A DNA stretch of 64,000 bases from Hyaloscypha bicolor E (Eukaryota; Ascomycota; Leotiomycetes; Helotiales; Hyaloscyphaceae). The notes under the pieces are model-generated. The model saw only the letters and a program-made list of their open reading frames with translations. It was not told the origin of the DNA and searched no databases. Within the stretch, counting starts at the first letter, position 1, and every line of letters begins with the position of its first letter. Below are positions 45,358 to 56,178 of this stretch, piece by piece. The stretch is taken from assembly GCF_002865645.1 (NCBI RefSeq), contig NW_020194684.1:5991952-6055951 (forward strand), in the 5' to 3' direction. The translations under genes were made by a program, and so were the position numbers.

Positions 45358-48252
45358 ATGGCAGAAGCTCTTGGTGTGACCGGCAGCGTAGTCTCCTTCA
45401 TCGGCCCTGCAGGCCAGGTAGCGCAAGGCGTCAGCTACCTGTACAACTTCTTCAGCAGCATGCAAGATGCGCCCAGTGACATCAGATCACTTGCTGAGGA
45501 GCTCAAGGCCCTGGGTGACATCCTTGAAGAGGTCGGCCTAGATGGAATAGATTCTGCAGCACTGACAGCCGCTCTCCAGCACTGCAAAGATGTTACAGGA
45601 GACCTGGAAGGCCTCATCCAGAAGAGCAACTTGACTTCTAAGCAGTCGAAGGCAAAAAAATTGTGGTCACAGATGAGCACTGCTTTTCGAAATGAGAAGT
45701 TCCGGAAATATACCGAGCGGCTTGAGAGAGCCAAATCGACGTTATTACAAGCGAAGATCCAGGCCCATGGGTGCGCTCCCCATTCATGACCGTTTGCCCT
45801 AAGAGCTTACAATACCATAGTTCTATGCATCAACAGCAGCTGAGCGGTATCAAAACAATTGAAGAATCGATGTCCAAAATGTCCTTGGTACACTCGAAAT
45901 TTACCACGGAGTCCAACGAGATAGCGAGACAGACACAAAATGACCTTCAAGCCTTGCCCTCTCGGGTGAAAGAACTTGTCATAAGTGAAGTCTCGACAAC
46001 GATGGCCAAAACGCACACGACTTGCAGTAAGATTTTGACGGAAGTAAGAGAGAGCAGCGCTAAAGCAGACCTGGCCAGCGAGAAGTTCAGACTGGATGTC
46101 CAGACCCTTTTCGATCCTGACACCAGTCGAATCGCAGCTCTGCTGAAGCCTGCGCTGGAGAAAGCCGTATCGGATGAGATCGCCTCCTCAATGGAGGCTT
46201 GGACAGCTCAACTTGGACGGCCCCAGCTTAACACTTCAGATATAACGCTAGACATAACACCAGACCCTAATGCTGATATCTCAACAAAAGATGTTTCGAG
46301 CCATTCAGAGAACGAAGTTGGTTTGAGAAGCTTGAATCAGCTTTCAGCCACAACAACTTGTATCAGATGGGCTGGAACATCGAAAGTTATCAATTTCTGG
46401 TTTGGTCGACTCATGCTTTCGACATCATTCCTGGAAAGCTGGGAGGGCCGCGGAAATGGATCAACCCTTCAAAAAGCAAAGTTCTTGGAGACAAAAGCAA
46501 CCCTCATTCCCTCGAAATGGCTACTCCGCAAGGGTGTTGTACTCAAAATTACGCGCCTAGTATCTGCCATTGTTGCGCCCTCGGTCCAATTTTCGCTGAC
46601 CCCCATCATGGTCATCTTCGAGGACAATGAGATTGTTGGCGCTATGCGATACGGAGACCTAACGAAAGTCCAACGATTGATTCTTGGTGGCAAGGTTCAC
46701 CCATCAAGCATTTTCCCGGATGGCTCGAGCCTTGTGCACAAATGTGTTCAGGAATTTCAAGAGCAGGCTGGGCAAGACATCCCGTTGCGTATATCTGTAG
46801 CCTACACCCCCGAAACCACTCAGACAATATCCAAGTTGATAGATATTGCTTTGCTGCTCATGAGCTATGGTAGCGTCGCGGATGTTCCCAATATGTCTGG
46901 AGTGTAAGTCTTGTGATCATTGTATGTGGAGGGAGGCTAAAGTTACAAGTACCCCCTTTTCCATTCTGATGGAGATTCATGCTACGGGTGCGGCTTTCGA
47001 TCTTGTATTGCAACACGGAGCAAAATGGAAAGCACTAGAGCTTTCGATACTCCTGGCGTCGAGCTCTTCGCCATTCTTTCTTCGAGAGCCTGAAAGCGGT
47101 GAGATGCATCCGACAGATATTTTTCGAGAATCTCCATCAAGCTGGGGGCGCTTACTACACCTCATTTCAAAAGGCTCTAGCTTGGATATCAGAATGATTG
47201 TTTGTTTGAAAACACTTCATTTCTTGTGGAATGTTCTTCTATATGATACGAGACATCGCTTTGGCGAGGCTTTATCAGTGCTGTTGTCAACAGATTTGAG
47301 CGTGGCGGCGTCAACGGGAAAGGAATGGCTTGCTGGCGATCCACACGAGTCAAAAGAATGTTCTCGCCTGCTCTACCTTTCCATCCGTGGTGCTCTTGTG
47401 CATGCGAGTCCCTATCGGTTGCTCACAGATGTATTCAGAGATGCATTCACGCCGTGCTACCGGTCCAACAAAAAGGATGATTTTCGAAACGGTATCACTG
47501 CCGTGATTGCTGAAATGCTCCGGATTGACAGGGACATCTCAACATTTTCCTATGGAATGGAATCCCTCACTGATTGTGCCGTGCGATGGCGATGTTTGGA
47601 TATCTGGAAGCTTTCCTTGGAGAAATCAAAATGTCAGATGTTTCCCCCGACCATCTGGGAGAACAATGCCCACTTCTACGATCCGCTTGGATTTGTATCT
47701 CATGAGCCAGGTGCATCAGTTCGTGTTACAGGAGATGCTGCTTCCGGAAAATTCATACTTGTTGTTGATGAACGGACATACCTCGATGCACTCGTAATCT
47801 CTGGCAACAAGAAGACAGAATATCCACGGGACCCCGAAATCAAGAGTCTCACCAAAGGTTGGCCGTGCATCGTAAAACTTCCACAGGTTCACTGCGAAGT
47901 CTATCCTTCACGATCTATCAGTACGGAGCTTGCAACCGATGAAGACCAGAGAACTGCAGATCGAAATGCCAACGGCAAGGCTCAATATAATATGCATCCA
48001 ACGGACGATGGTGGTGTTGAGCTGTTCATTGACTGCTGCGAGATTGGCGAGCCCTGGGAAAGGCTCTATACTAAAAAGTATGCTGAAGTAAGGAGGGAAG
48101 CTCGAAGCGAATTCCTGGGGGATTTTGGCTTTGAAATATCTGAAGACGAATTAAGCGAGTTGGACGTGGACGAAGATGGCGGTGCTGCTTCCACCGGCTT
48201 GTTTTCGAAGATCGCTGGAGTTGGGTTGGATGTACTCTCTGCGCTTGTTTGA
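45358..48252 (+). CDS. HeLo-like / STAND-type N-terminal domain protein with degenerate ankyrin-like C-terminus
   Basis: Exons 45358-45770, 45821-46903 and 46950-48252 give 932 residues; both introns are phase 2. The N-terminus (MAEALGVTGSVVSFIGPAGQ, then VSYLYNFFSSMQDAPSDIRS) resembles the domain found at the front of fungal NLR-like STAND proteins and HeLo-like proteins, which can act at membranes in incompatibility reactions. A Lys-rich and then coiled-coil-like region follows (about 140-260). The second half has ankyrin-like fragments (DGSSLVHKCVQEF; MSGVTPFSILMEIHATGAAF). I see no P-loop GxxxxGK[ST] and no NACHT or NB-ARC motifs. An immunity or allorecognition role is inferred from the N-terminus only. 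The gene lies between two inverted copies of a MITE. Confidence 0.8.
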
Positions 48253-48564
48253 AGCTTGGGAGAGGAACCCTATAGGGGCACCATGTTGCCTCTGCAATAG
48301 TGTCTATTCTTGTGAGCAAGCTGGGCATTGAAGCTTTAGCAAAGCTGCTACTGGGTTGCCTCACGGTGTGGCACATTACAGCACCGGTTTCCTGAATGTT
48401 GTCAGACTTCATGGAATGTTTAAAACATGTGAAATTCGAAATTTCAAAGCTTCGCGGGGCATTTGGAAAGTGGAGACTTGAATATCCTCAAACTACCCAC
48501 AAAATTGGGGATTTGAGAGATTTAAATGCCCCGAAAGTATGCAGAATGTTTAAATAACGAAAGG
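48253..48564. other. Intergenic, 3' side of the HeLo-like gene
   Basis: 312 bp containing an imperfect inverted repeat around gcggggcatttgg...aaatgccccga (48457-48536). No coding sequence is seen. Confidence 0.4.
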
Positions 48565-48766
48565 TGTGACGGCGCTGGCTGGGGTCACATGGAGTATGAT
48601 GTCACATGACCGGTTTCACCTGGCTAGCCGGCGTTTCAGTCGTTTCAGTCGTTTTAGCTAGTACTTAATTCTCTCTCTCTCTCTCCTCTTCTCTTTGGCT
48701 TTGTATTCTACAAGACAGCAAATAGAGATCTTTGAGCCCTGACCATTGCTCTAGTCTACCGTCACA
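48565..48766 (-). mobile_element. MITE family A, copy 2 (202 bp, inverted relative to copy 1)
   Basis: It starts TGTGACGGCG and ends CCGTCACA. The flanks are aaagg on both sides, a 5-bp target duplication different from that of copy 1. Its reverse complement aligns with 43971-44184 along most of its length. A short (tc)n run near 48670-48690 corresponds to a (ga)n run in copy 1. Non-coding. Confidence 0.85.
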
Positions 48767-49593
48767 AAAGGCTTGTATATTCCCAGCTTCGTGGAATATT
48801 TAGAAAATACGAAAATTACATTTTCCCAGGCTTCTGACCAAGGCGTGCGGAGTTTCAATGTCCAACACTTCCGTGGTCAACAGAGTAATTTTCAAACCGC
48901 CCAATAGTGGTTTTTCCGCAGTGAGTTTGTCACTTCGAGGTGGTTTGAGTCTCACTCAGACTTCTAGGCCCCCTACCCCAGGAAGAGGAAGCAACGCAGC
49001 CAATAAAAGGCGCCCGAATCCCCAGTCCTTCAAACTAGGCTATTTGAGATCTAAACCAATAACCTCCAACTATTATACAAATCATGAATTGCTTAGGCTT
49101 AGATCTCTTATCTAAGTTGTCCAATCAAAGAAACCGCCACCACAATCAGTCTCCCCCTCTTTCTCAAACCGAAATCTTCATTAATGCCTCGACATATATC
49201 TAGATTCCACGAGTCGTACGTCTCGGCCCCTCGACATCAGACCAGCACGTACCCTAGAATATTCTGGCTCTGGACCGGCTTGACGGTTAGCAACTTTGTT
49301 CTACGCGCAGGCATTTATTTTGAGGAGAAACGGCCACAGACAGAGAGAAGAGCTGGAAGAAACGGAAGAGTGATTTTAAAATGATATCGGAGAGAGAATA
49401 ACGCGTAAAGGATAAGGACGAGATCCATGAGGCACTAGGAGGATGTTTGTCATAGATTCATTATCATTCCAATTAAAATAGCTACAAACCAATTTTTCAT
49501 CAAAATCATCAAGACTGAGAAGCAGAAACAGACAGACGGTTAGGAAAGAAGGAATAGGTGTTTCCGGAGCCAAGATGTTGTTATACTGGTCCA
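48767..49593. other. Intergenic without clear features
   Basis: About 830 bp. Two frames of 66 and 85 codons (49184-49384 and 48858-49115, plus) begin with ATG but show no motif or neighbouring exon. I do not support either as a gene. Confidence 0.45.
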
Positions 49594-51227
49594 TCAACTT
49601 GAACGTATGTGGGTGTCTCCACCCCAGCTCTGCACCACATCACATCTCCGCCCATCCGCCTCACACCGAAAGAGATCCTGCACAATCTCATCCATCTTCT
49701 TCTCCGCCTCCTCGGCAGTCAGGGCTCTCCTGTTCTCAACATGTCTCAGCACCGTGCCAGCCGGTACCTGAGCTCTCGCCTGAGTCTGAGTTTGTGCCTG
49801 TGCAGCAGCAGCAGCAGCGGACATCGCCACCGCTAGGGCCGGAGCCGCAACTCTGGCAGGAACAGCCTGCAGCTTTGGCTTCGGACTCCACGGATCCTCA
49901 TGCTTACTAGGCAACACCCTGGTCTTGTGATCCACCGTCTCCCCCCTAGCAACAACCACCCACTCCACCGGACCCTTCTTTCCTCCTATCCACCGCTTAC
50001 CTTGCTCAGGACTAATCTTTCTCCTCGGCCTCTCCATAAATGCTACAACTTCCCACTCCCTCTTAATATTCTCGTTACTACTCGCTTTCTCTCTACCCTC
50101 GATCAATTTCTGAAGCTCCCACTGCGCCTCATCTGGCATTTTCAGAATCGTCTTCCTAAGCTGCGATTGGTGCTGCATGTCGGTAGAGGCACCGCGGCAT
50201 TCTTGCCGGAGAGTCTTGATTTCAGAAGGACAGGAGGGAAGGGCTTTCATGTAGAAGCTTTCCGGCTCGTAGGAGTGCGAGGTGTACCATTTTATGCCGA
50301 GGAAGGCGATGCTGCGCTTGAGCTTACGCTTTGCTTCGTTGCGGCGCAGGAGCCAGACCTCTTGGATGGAGTCGTCGAATGCTGTTGCACTGCTTGGTGT
50401 TAGTAAACCGCAGTGGTTTATTTGATAAGGGAGGAGACGAACCTTGAGGAGGAAGAGGAAGTAGAGGCCAGTGAGTCAGTGCTTGCGCAGGAGTGCATGC
50501 TGAGTTTCCTGCTCATGGGCATCTTCAGGAGAGATGGCTCGGGAGTTTTGAATGCCTTCACCATCTCCTTTTTCTCTTCTACAGGGACGAGAGGCGCAGC
50601 AGGCTTCTCTTCCCTCTTAACCTCAACACTAACAGCCTCCTTCTCATCTCCACCCATGAGCGCCTTCAATCTCGGTACATAATCCCTCTGTACACCCACC
50701 AGTCTCTCCGCAACAAGCGGCAACATCCCCTTCAACGCCCTCAACTCCCCCGTTTCCTGCTCGCTCAAGCCCCCTTTGCCATTCAACCCCACCCAACAAA
50801 CCGCCTCAATAAGCACTCTAACTCTATACTTCTCCACATAAAGCCTACTCCTCAGACTCGCTGCTCTCTGCTCGCCCCGCATAACGAGCACCCACGCATT
50901 CCTTGGTAATCTCACAAGACCCACATCATTAGGCTCAAAGATCCTCAAACCCTTCGCCTCGAGAACCCGCTCTTCCAGCTCGCGAAACGCCTTTCTTATG
51001 TCCTCGCACAGCGGGCCGATGAAAGAATATTTCGGGCTCAACACTCCTGTGAGGCTCGGGAACCTCAGAAGTGTGGAATTCAGCGATGCGAGCAAGTTGG
51101 AGGTCACTGCTACGACGGCAACGAGCTCCTCGAGACATTCGATTGGATGCGGGAGCGTGGACAGGTATTTAGTGGTGTTTTGGACTAGTGTGGTGCCGAG
51201 GTGGGCGAGGAGGTGTATTTGGTCCAT
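49594..51227 (-). CDS. Unrecognised alpha-helical protein with low-complexity C-terminal part
   Basis: Minus-strand exons 51227-50443 and 50389-49594 (intron 53 bp) give 526 residues. The N-terminal 200 residues are rich in Leu and Val and look helical throughout (LAHLGTTLVQNTTKYLSTLP; GLVRLPRNAWVLVMRGEQRA; LPLVAERLVGVQRDYVPRLK). A Ser-rich linker follows, encoded around the splice junction. The second half has a conserved-looking core (DDSIQEVWLLRRNEAKRKLK; IAFLGIKWYTSHSYEPESFY), then an Ala/Gln tract and a final part ending DTHIRSS. There is no signal peptide and no membrane helix. I cannot name a family. Confidence 0.75.
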
Positions 51228-52148
51228 TGTTCACGAAAACGTATTTTCACGAGGACACTCGCGAACAGCAAAACGATTGAAAAAAATAGCGATTGAAAAC
51301 CTGACAAGAAAAGAAAGAGAGAGACACCGAAGAAAAAGGGGTTTAAATACTGACAGTCAGAGATGTTGATCCGAGACCGACTGTGAATCAGGCTTGCGTG
51401 CCGATACTCCACGTTCAGCTCATCGCCTCTTTTCCTCACCGAGTAGAGTGTATCATGCATTGAAAGGCTATCGACGCCCGCCTTGATTGTCGGTGACCAA
51501 CAGTGCAAGCTTAAGCGGACCAATAGAAAAATTTCAGCCTTACCCCTTGGCAATTTTCCACCCATCAACTGTCATTTCTAATTCAGTCCAACTGCAGGGG
51601 GGTCTGCTGCCTGCGCTTATCCTTCGGTGGCGCCCCCAACCACCCCTTTGATTACCGTCGGGAGTGTGTTATAACTGGGCGACTTCACCGAATACCTCTA
51701 CAAACGTTGGTCAATTCCCAATCAATGTCTTAACGCGCCTAATGACGGTAATACAAGTAGCCTCCTTGTGATTATAGGATATGATTGTGTGCAAGGCTGA
51801 GGTACCTATTCACAGAGTCGTGATAGAAAGGAAAAAGGAACGAGTCTCGGAAAAGCAATTCTTCACCGAATGGAAGGGCACGGTGACATGAAAATTTTCC
51901 GGTCGCATACCGGCGATAGTCATATAATTCTACTAAAGTAATCATCAGTTCGTCAAAGTTTTTCTCTCTCAATGTTTTCGCCTCTTTCAACGTACGTTTC
52001 CTACCGACCTGTGCCGTTGATACCCACCCTCACCGAAGCGACAAATCTAAATTCTCTCATCTGCGAGATATAATTTGGGGGCCAGCCTTGCTTGTGAAAG
52101 CACATGTCCCGTGGTATATGATCGAATTGGAAATACAAATCCTAACAT
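51228..52148. other. Intergenic
   Basis: About 920 bp between two minus-strand genes: upstream region of the 49594-51227 gene and 3' UTR of the phosphatase gene. No other feature is recognised. Confidence 0.5.
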
Positions 52149-55100
52149 TTAAGTAGGCTTCAGTGCGACCCAGTTGCCTATTGATGTGTTGTCATCGCCT
52201 AACAAATCTGTTGGTCGTCTAGGTGGAAGAGTTGGGCGTGGACCCTCCTCGTCAGTTCCGTTACCGGCATGCCCGTTCAGGTCGGCCCGATGAGCTCTCC
52301 GAGGCTGGGGTGGGGGCGGAGCAGTGGAAACTTCTCTCCTGTCTTCTATATCCCTTCGGCCATAGATAGATCCCAATGGAGGTCCTGCACCACTTATCCG
52401 TCTTGGAGGTGGTGCAAAGCCAGTATGATCTGCTGTAGTCGGTCGAGGCTTCTGCTGGGATGGTAGGGGGCTACGAGACGTAGAAAAAGTTGACGCAGCA
52501 GATAAGGTAGGGGAAGAGGTTGAAGACCGGGATGAAGTCAGATGTATTGGTTTGCGTGCAACTGGTGGCGGCGCTTTCTTTGACGTCGAGCTTATTGTGG
52601 AAGTAGATAGCCGCCGGTCAGAAGCTGATAGAGGGAGAGAGGCCGTTGAATTATTGTTCAGGGAGGTTTGGGCGAGGTTCTTGGATAAAGTCGAAACTGC
52701 TGTCTCAGTTGGGTTGAAAGGAGGTGGGGCGTTGCGAGTTCCGTTGGTAGAGCTGGAGTTTGAATTTCGAGGATTCGGTGGAGGTGGTGCTACAGATTTA
52801 GTTGTTTGTTGTTGAGGTTTTGTCATTCGTGGCACCGTTACCCAGTCTGGCTCATCTGTTGGCGTGTACGGATTTGAGGGCCGATTAGGATTTGGGATCA
52901 GGGTCTTCTGTGGAGGTTTGAGATCAGATCGTGCTGGTTGCCTGTTATCCAGCCACCACTTTCTCTTGTCTGAGCTGGCAGGCGGAAGTCCTGCTTCGAT
53001 CGAGTCATATCCGAGTAAGTCCTCGTCGTCTGTGTCATCGTTTTGACCACTTGCAATGGTCCCACCAACTTCCAACTGCCGCCTATCATAGATCTCACGG
53101 CTGAGAGCCTCGCGTCTGGCTTCATCAATGATACTCACAGTACATTGGAATGTTGCGTAGACGGGTCGGTGATCAGAGAAGCGAAGAGGGGCACAATTGT
53201 AGCTCATTTGCCGGAGATTGGTGCCTTTCCGGAGTATTCGATCCGTCCAGGCAGGTATTCTCGCTTTTTCGCTGCGATATCAATTAGTAAGTGCCTAAAT
53301 TCTTGGAGCATCTACCTACGAACTATCATATACGTCACTTCCGAGGTCGTACTTGTAAGTCGGATTAAAAGTAATTCTCGCCTCTGAGTAGAACGGGAAA
53401 GTAAGACCAGCCACCATTTGCAGATTCAGCTATTGGGTGTTAGGCTGTGCAATGCCTTGAAATGCGAGGAACTTACCTGGTCGTTTTCATAGAGGCTCTC
53501 CAGGTCACCGGCTTTCACGAGCTGTCTCACTCGCTCTGCGCCAAGTCCGATACGATAATTAAAATCGCCGATCCAGATCACACAGTCTAACGAAAACTTA
53601 GTTGCTTGAAAGTGAGAGGCTATGTCGCACTCACCGTGATCGTCGATGCCACGATTTCTTTGAAACCTCAGGCCGTGGTGGATGGTAGCGTAGTCCTTAT
53701 TTCGTTCCTCATAGTTGGCGAAACCGGCGGCTAAATGAGCTGTAACAAAACAGATCTGACTGTTGGCGTAGTCCATGCGAATAGCTACAGCTCCCTTGTT
53801 GCCTGCCATCCCAGACATCCCAGTCTTCTTGACACTGCCCTCGACGTTCTTGATATTTTTAAGAACAGAAGATTTGACGAAAATGCACAGCGCAGCTCCT
53901 ACAAGCTGACCACTTCGCAAGAGGACGTAATGCTCGCTGCCAGCCGCACGTGCATGTCGATTCAACGTCTTGCGCACAGCTCGTTCCCAGGCTTGCTTCC
54001 TTGTTGGATCGCTGTTCATAATCTGCTGAGGGCTAAGTTCGACGATCTCCTGGAAACCAACAGCTACAATCTCTGGATTCTGCTGCGAAGGGTCGAGATC
54101 TGGACAAAGCCAAGAGGACAGATCTTGTTCAATCCCATCAGTGCGACCGTTTAAATTGAAAGTCCCAGCCCATCTAGAAAATGTCAGCTCGAAAATCAAT
54201 ACAAAGGAACAGTTACATACATCCTGATGGTCTGTGTAGACTGGAACTCGGAGCTTCGCTTGGATAGTTCAGAAGTCACATAGTCATTAATCGGATCGAA
54301 AAGATAGACTGGCGTCTGTCCAACCATTCGGCCCAGGAGGACATCAATGGTATTTTGACGCCCCTTGTCTGCAAAATTGTTAATGTATAGTCGAGTCGCA
54401 CTTTTCCTGGCATCTGCAATCGCTCCAGCTAACGACATCTTGCCGTGTCGCGTGAAAGAGGACTTGAGAGCACCGGTCCCAGCATAAATCCTTGATAAAG
54501 CATCTCCATTGTCAGCCCATAGACTTGAATGACGCATCCAGAAATCCGAGGCAGCGTGCTCTTCTCGATGTCCAAGGAACGATTCAATGGCCATTTGAGA
54601 GATGATTGTCTGGATGAGATTGGTTCTGTCCAAACAATCTAGGCAGTTCGTTCGAAAGACTCCTTCTTGCTGTAAAACCACGACTGTCCTGTGACGGGGT
54701 TTCTCATTCGAGTCTTCGACAGGATCTTCAACTTCTTCTGATAAGTAGTAAGCAAAACCGTCTGCTGAATTCTCAATCAGCCTCCGTATCAAACTGGCTG
54801 CTTCGTATCCATTGGGGCCTTTCGTTTCCGCATGAAAATCGAATTCTGTTTCTCTCAACAGCTCATGGTCATGGGAATGCTTGTTGTCACGAGAATTCAG
54901 TACGGAGTGTCTAACTCCGTACCGATATAGATTCGTTAATTCCGCTTCACCAGGCTTCGTCTCACTGAGCAAGTTCACCACATGGACAGCGCCATAATTT
55001 TGCTCAAGCTCTGTAAAATGTTTATCGAATGCTGGTTGAGTTCCCTCGGCGGAGCGAGTTATCGATATCTTCTGCTGGCCTGGAAGAAGACCCGCAGATT

Positions 55101-56178
55101 GCTCCCAGAACACAGGAACAGATCCTCTTATCTGCGCGTATGAGAAGCATATTCCGGAGGGTTTTTCATTCGTAGATGGGTCTGATTGGCCAACCACTGA
55201 TGGACTCCAGTATATGGTCTCTGACTCGACGAAATTTGCAACATTGCCATCATCATCAATACCACGACTATTGAACCTCGTCCCCGCCCTTCGGCATGAA
55301 AGCCGTGATATGAGAGTCAAGGACGACGGAAGTCCTGTCCTTGTAGTTCGCAGTGGTGCAGAGGATGAAGGTATCGTGATTGTAAGGACGAAGCCACGAA
55401 TGGCAGACGTAAGGATTCCGGAGCTGTCCAGTGCTTCTCTTTCACGTTTCACTAGCCGGGATCGAAACTTGAGCAGCGGACTGATCATATACGAATTCCA
55501 AAGAAAAGAACTGTCGAGGTTGTCTATATCAAAGGAAGATGCATCTGTAGATCTACAAGAAGTAAGCGCTTGACACACATTCTAATATCAGAACTCCTAC
55601 CGATCCTGGAGCCTGTTCGTAAGATCAAAGTCGGTACTGTAGTAGAAACTGCCATTGCCCAACAATTTCTGCAGCTCCACGCATGGATGTTCCAGAAGAG
55701 GATCTCTTCGGGAGACATTCGAGCCATAGTCTTGTTCCCCCGCCGAGTATGGATCCAGGTTGTCGCTAAACGTGTTGTCATAGTCGCTGCTGTTCAAACA
55801 ATGAAACTCCACCCCGTATATCTTCTCCACCGTCTCCCCTGGCCGCACAGAAGCCACCTTCACAGCACCTGTCACAACACATAGGAAGACATCGTTGTTG
55901 ATTGTGATCAACCCGAGTGTTCCGTGGACCGGCAGCGGGCTCAATGTTCGATAGTCGCTGAGATCAACGGAAGCCACATCTGAGAACTCGACCATGCATC
56001 GCGGAGCGGCTGCCCCATCTACAGATGTGCGAGGAGGCGGAGATTGGACTGAGATGAGAGATCCATTGGCTATAGCATCGTTTGTAGTTGGACTATGGCG
56101 GAATATCAGGGCATGGGAGGGCGTCACAAGAGCAATCGAGCGCTGGGGATACTCGCGTAATAGGACGCGAATGGACAT
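52149..56178 (-). CDS. Synaptojanin-type phosphoinositide phosphatase (Inp51/52/53 family)
   Basis: Removes phosphates from phosphoinositides, notably the 5-phosphate of PI(4,5)P2, at sites of endocytosis and actin patches. Six exons on the minus strand: 56178-55601, 55552-54221, 54173-53635, 53586-53477, 53429-53320 and 53271-52149, giving 1,263 residues. The N-terminal Sac1 domain has the catalytic CLDCLDRTN near residue 497, so it appears active. The 5-phosphatase domain starts at WAGTFNLNGRT (about 637) and shows GFQEIVEL, WIGDFNYRI, PAWTDRIL and SDHRPVYA. The Pro/Ser-rich tail (SKKAPPPVARKP; RREVSTAPPPPQPRR) has SH3-type ligand motifs. All introns are 46-49 bp and all joins keep frame. 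Confidence 0.93.

Noticed and set aside
48858..49384. Two short plus-strand frames (85 and 66 codons)
   Set aside because: No motif, splice context or promoter-like sequence. They lie in repeat-flanking DNA and could easily be chance.
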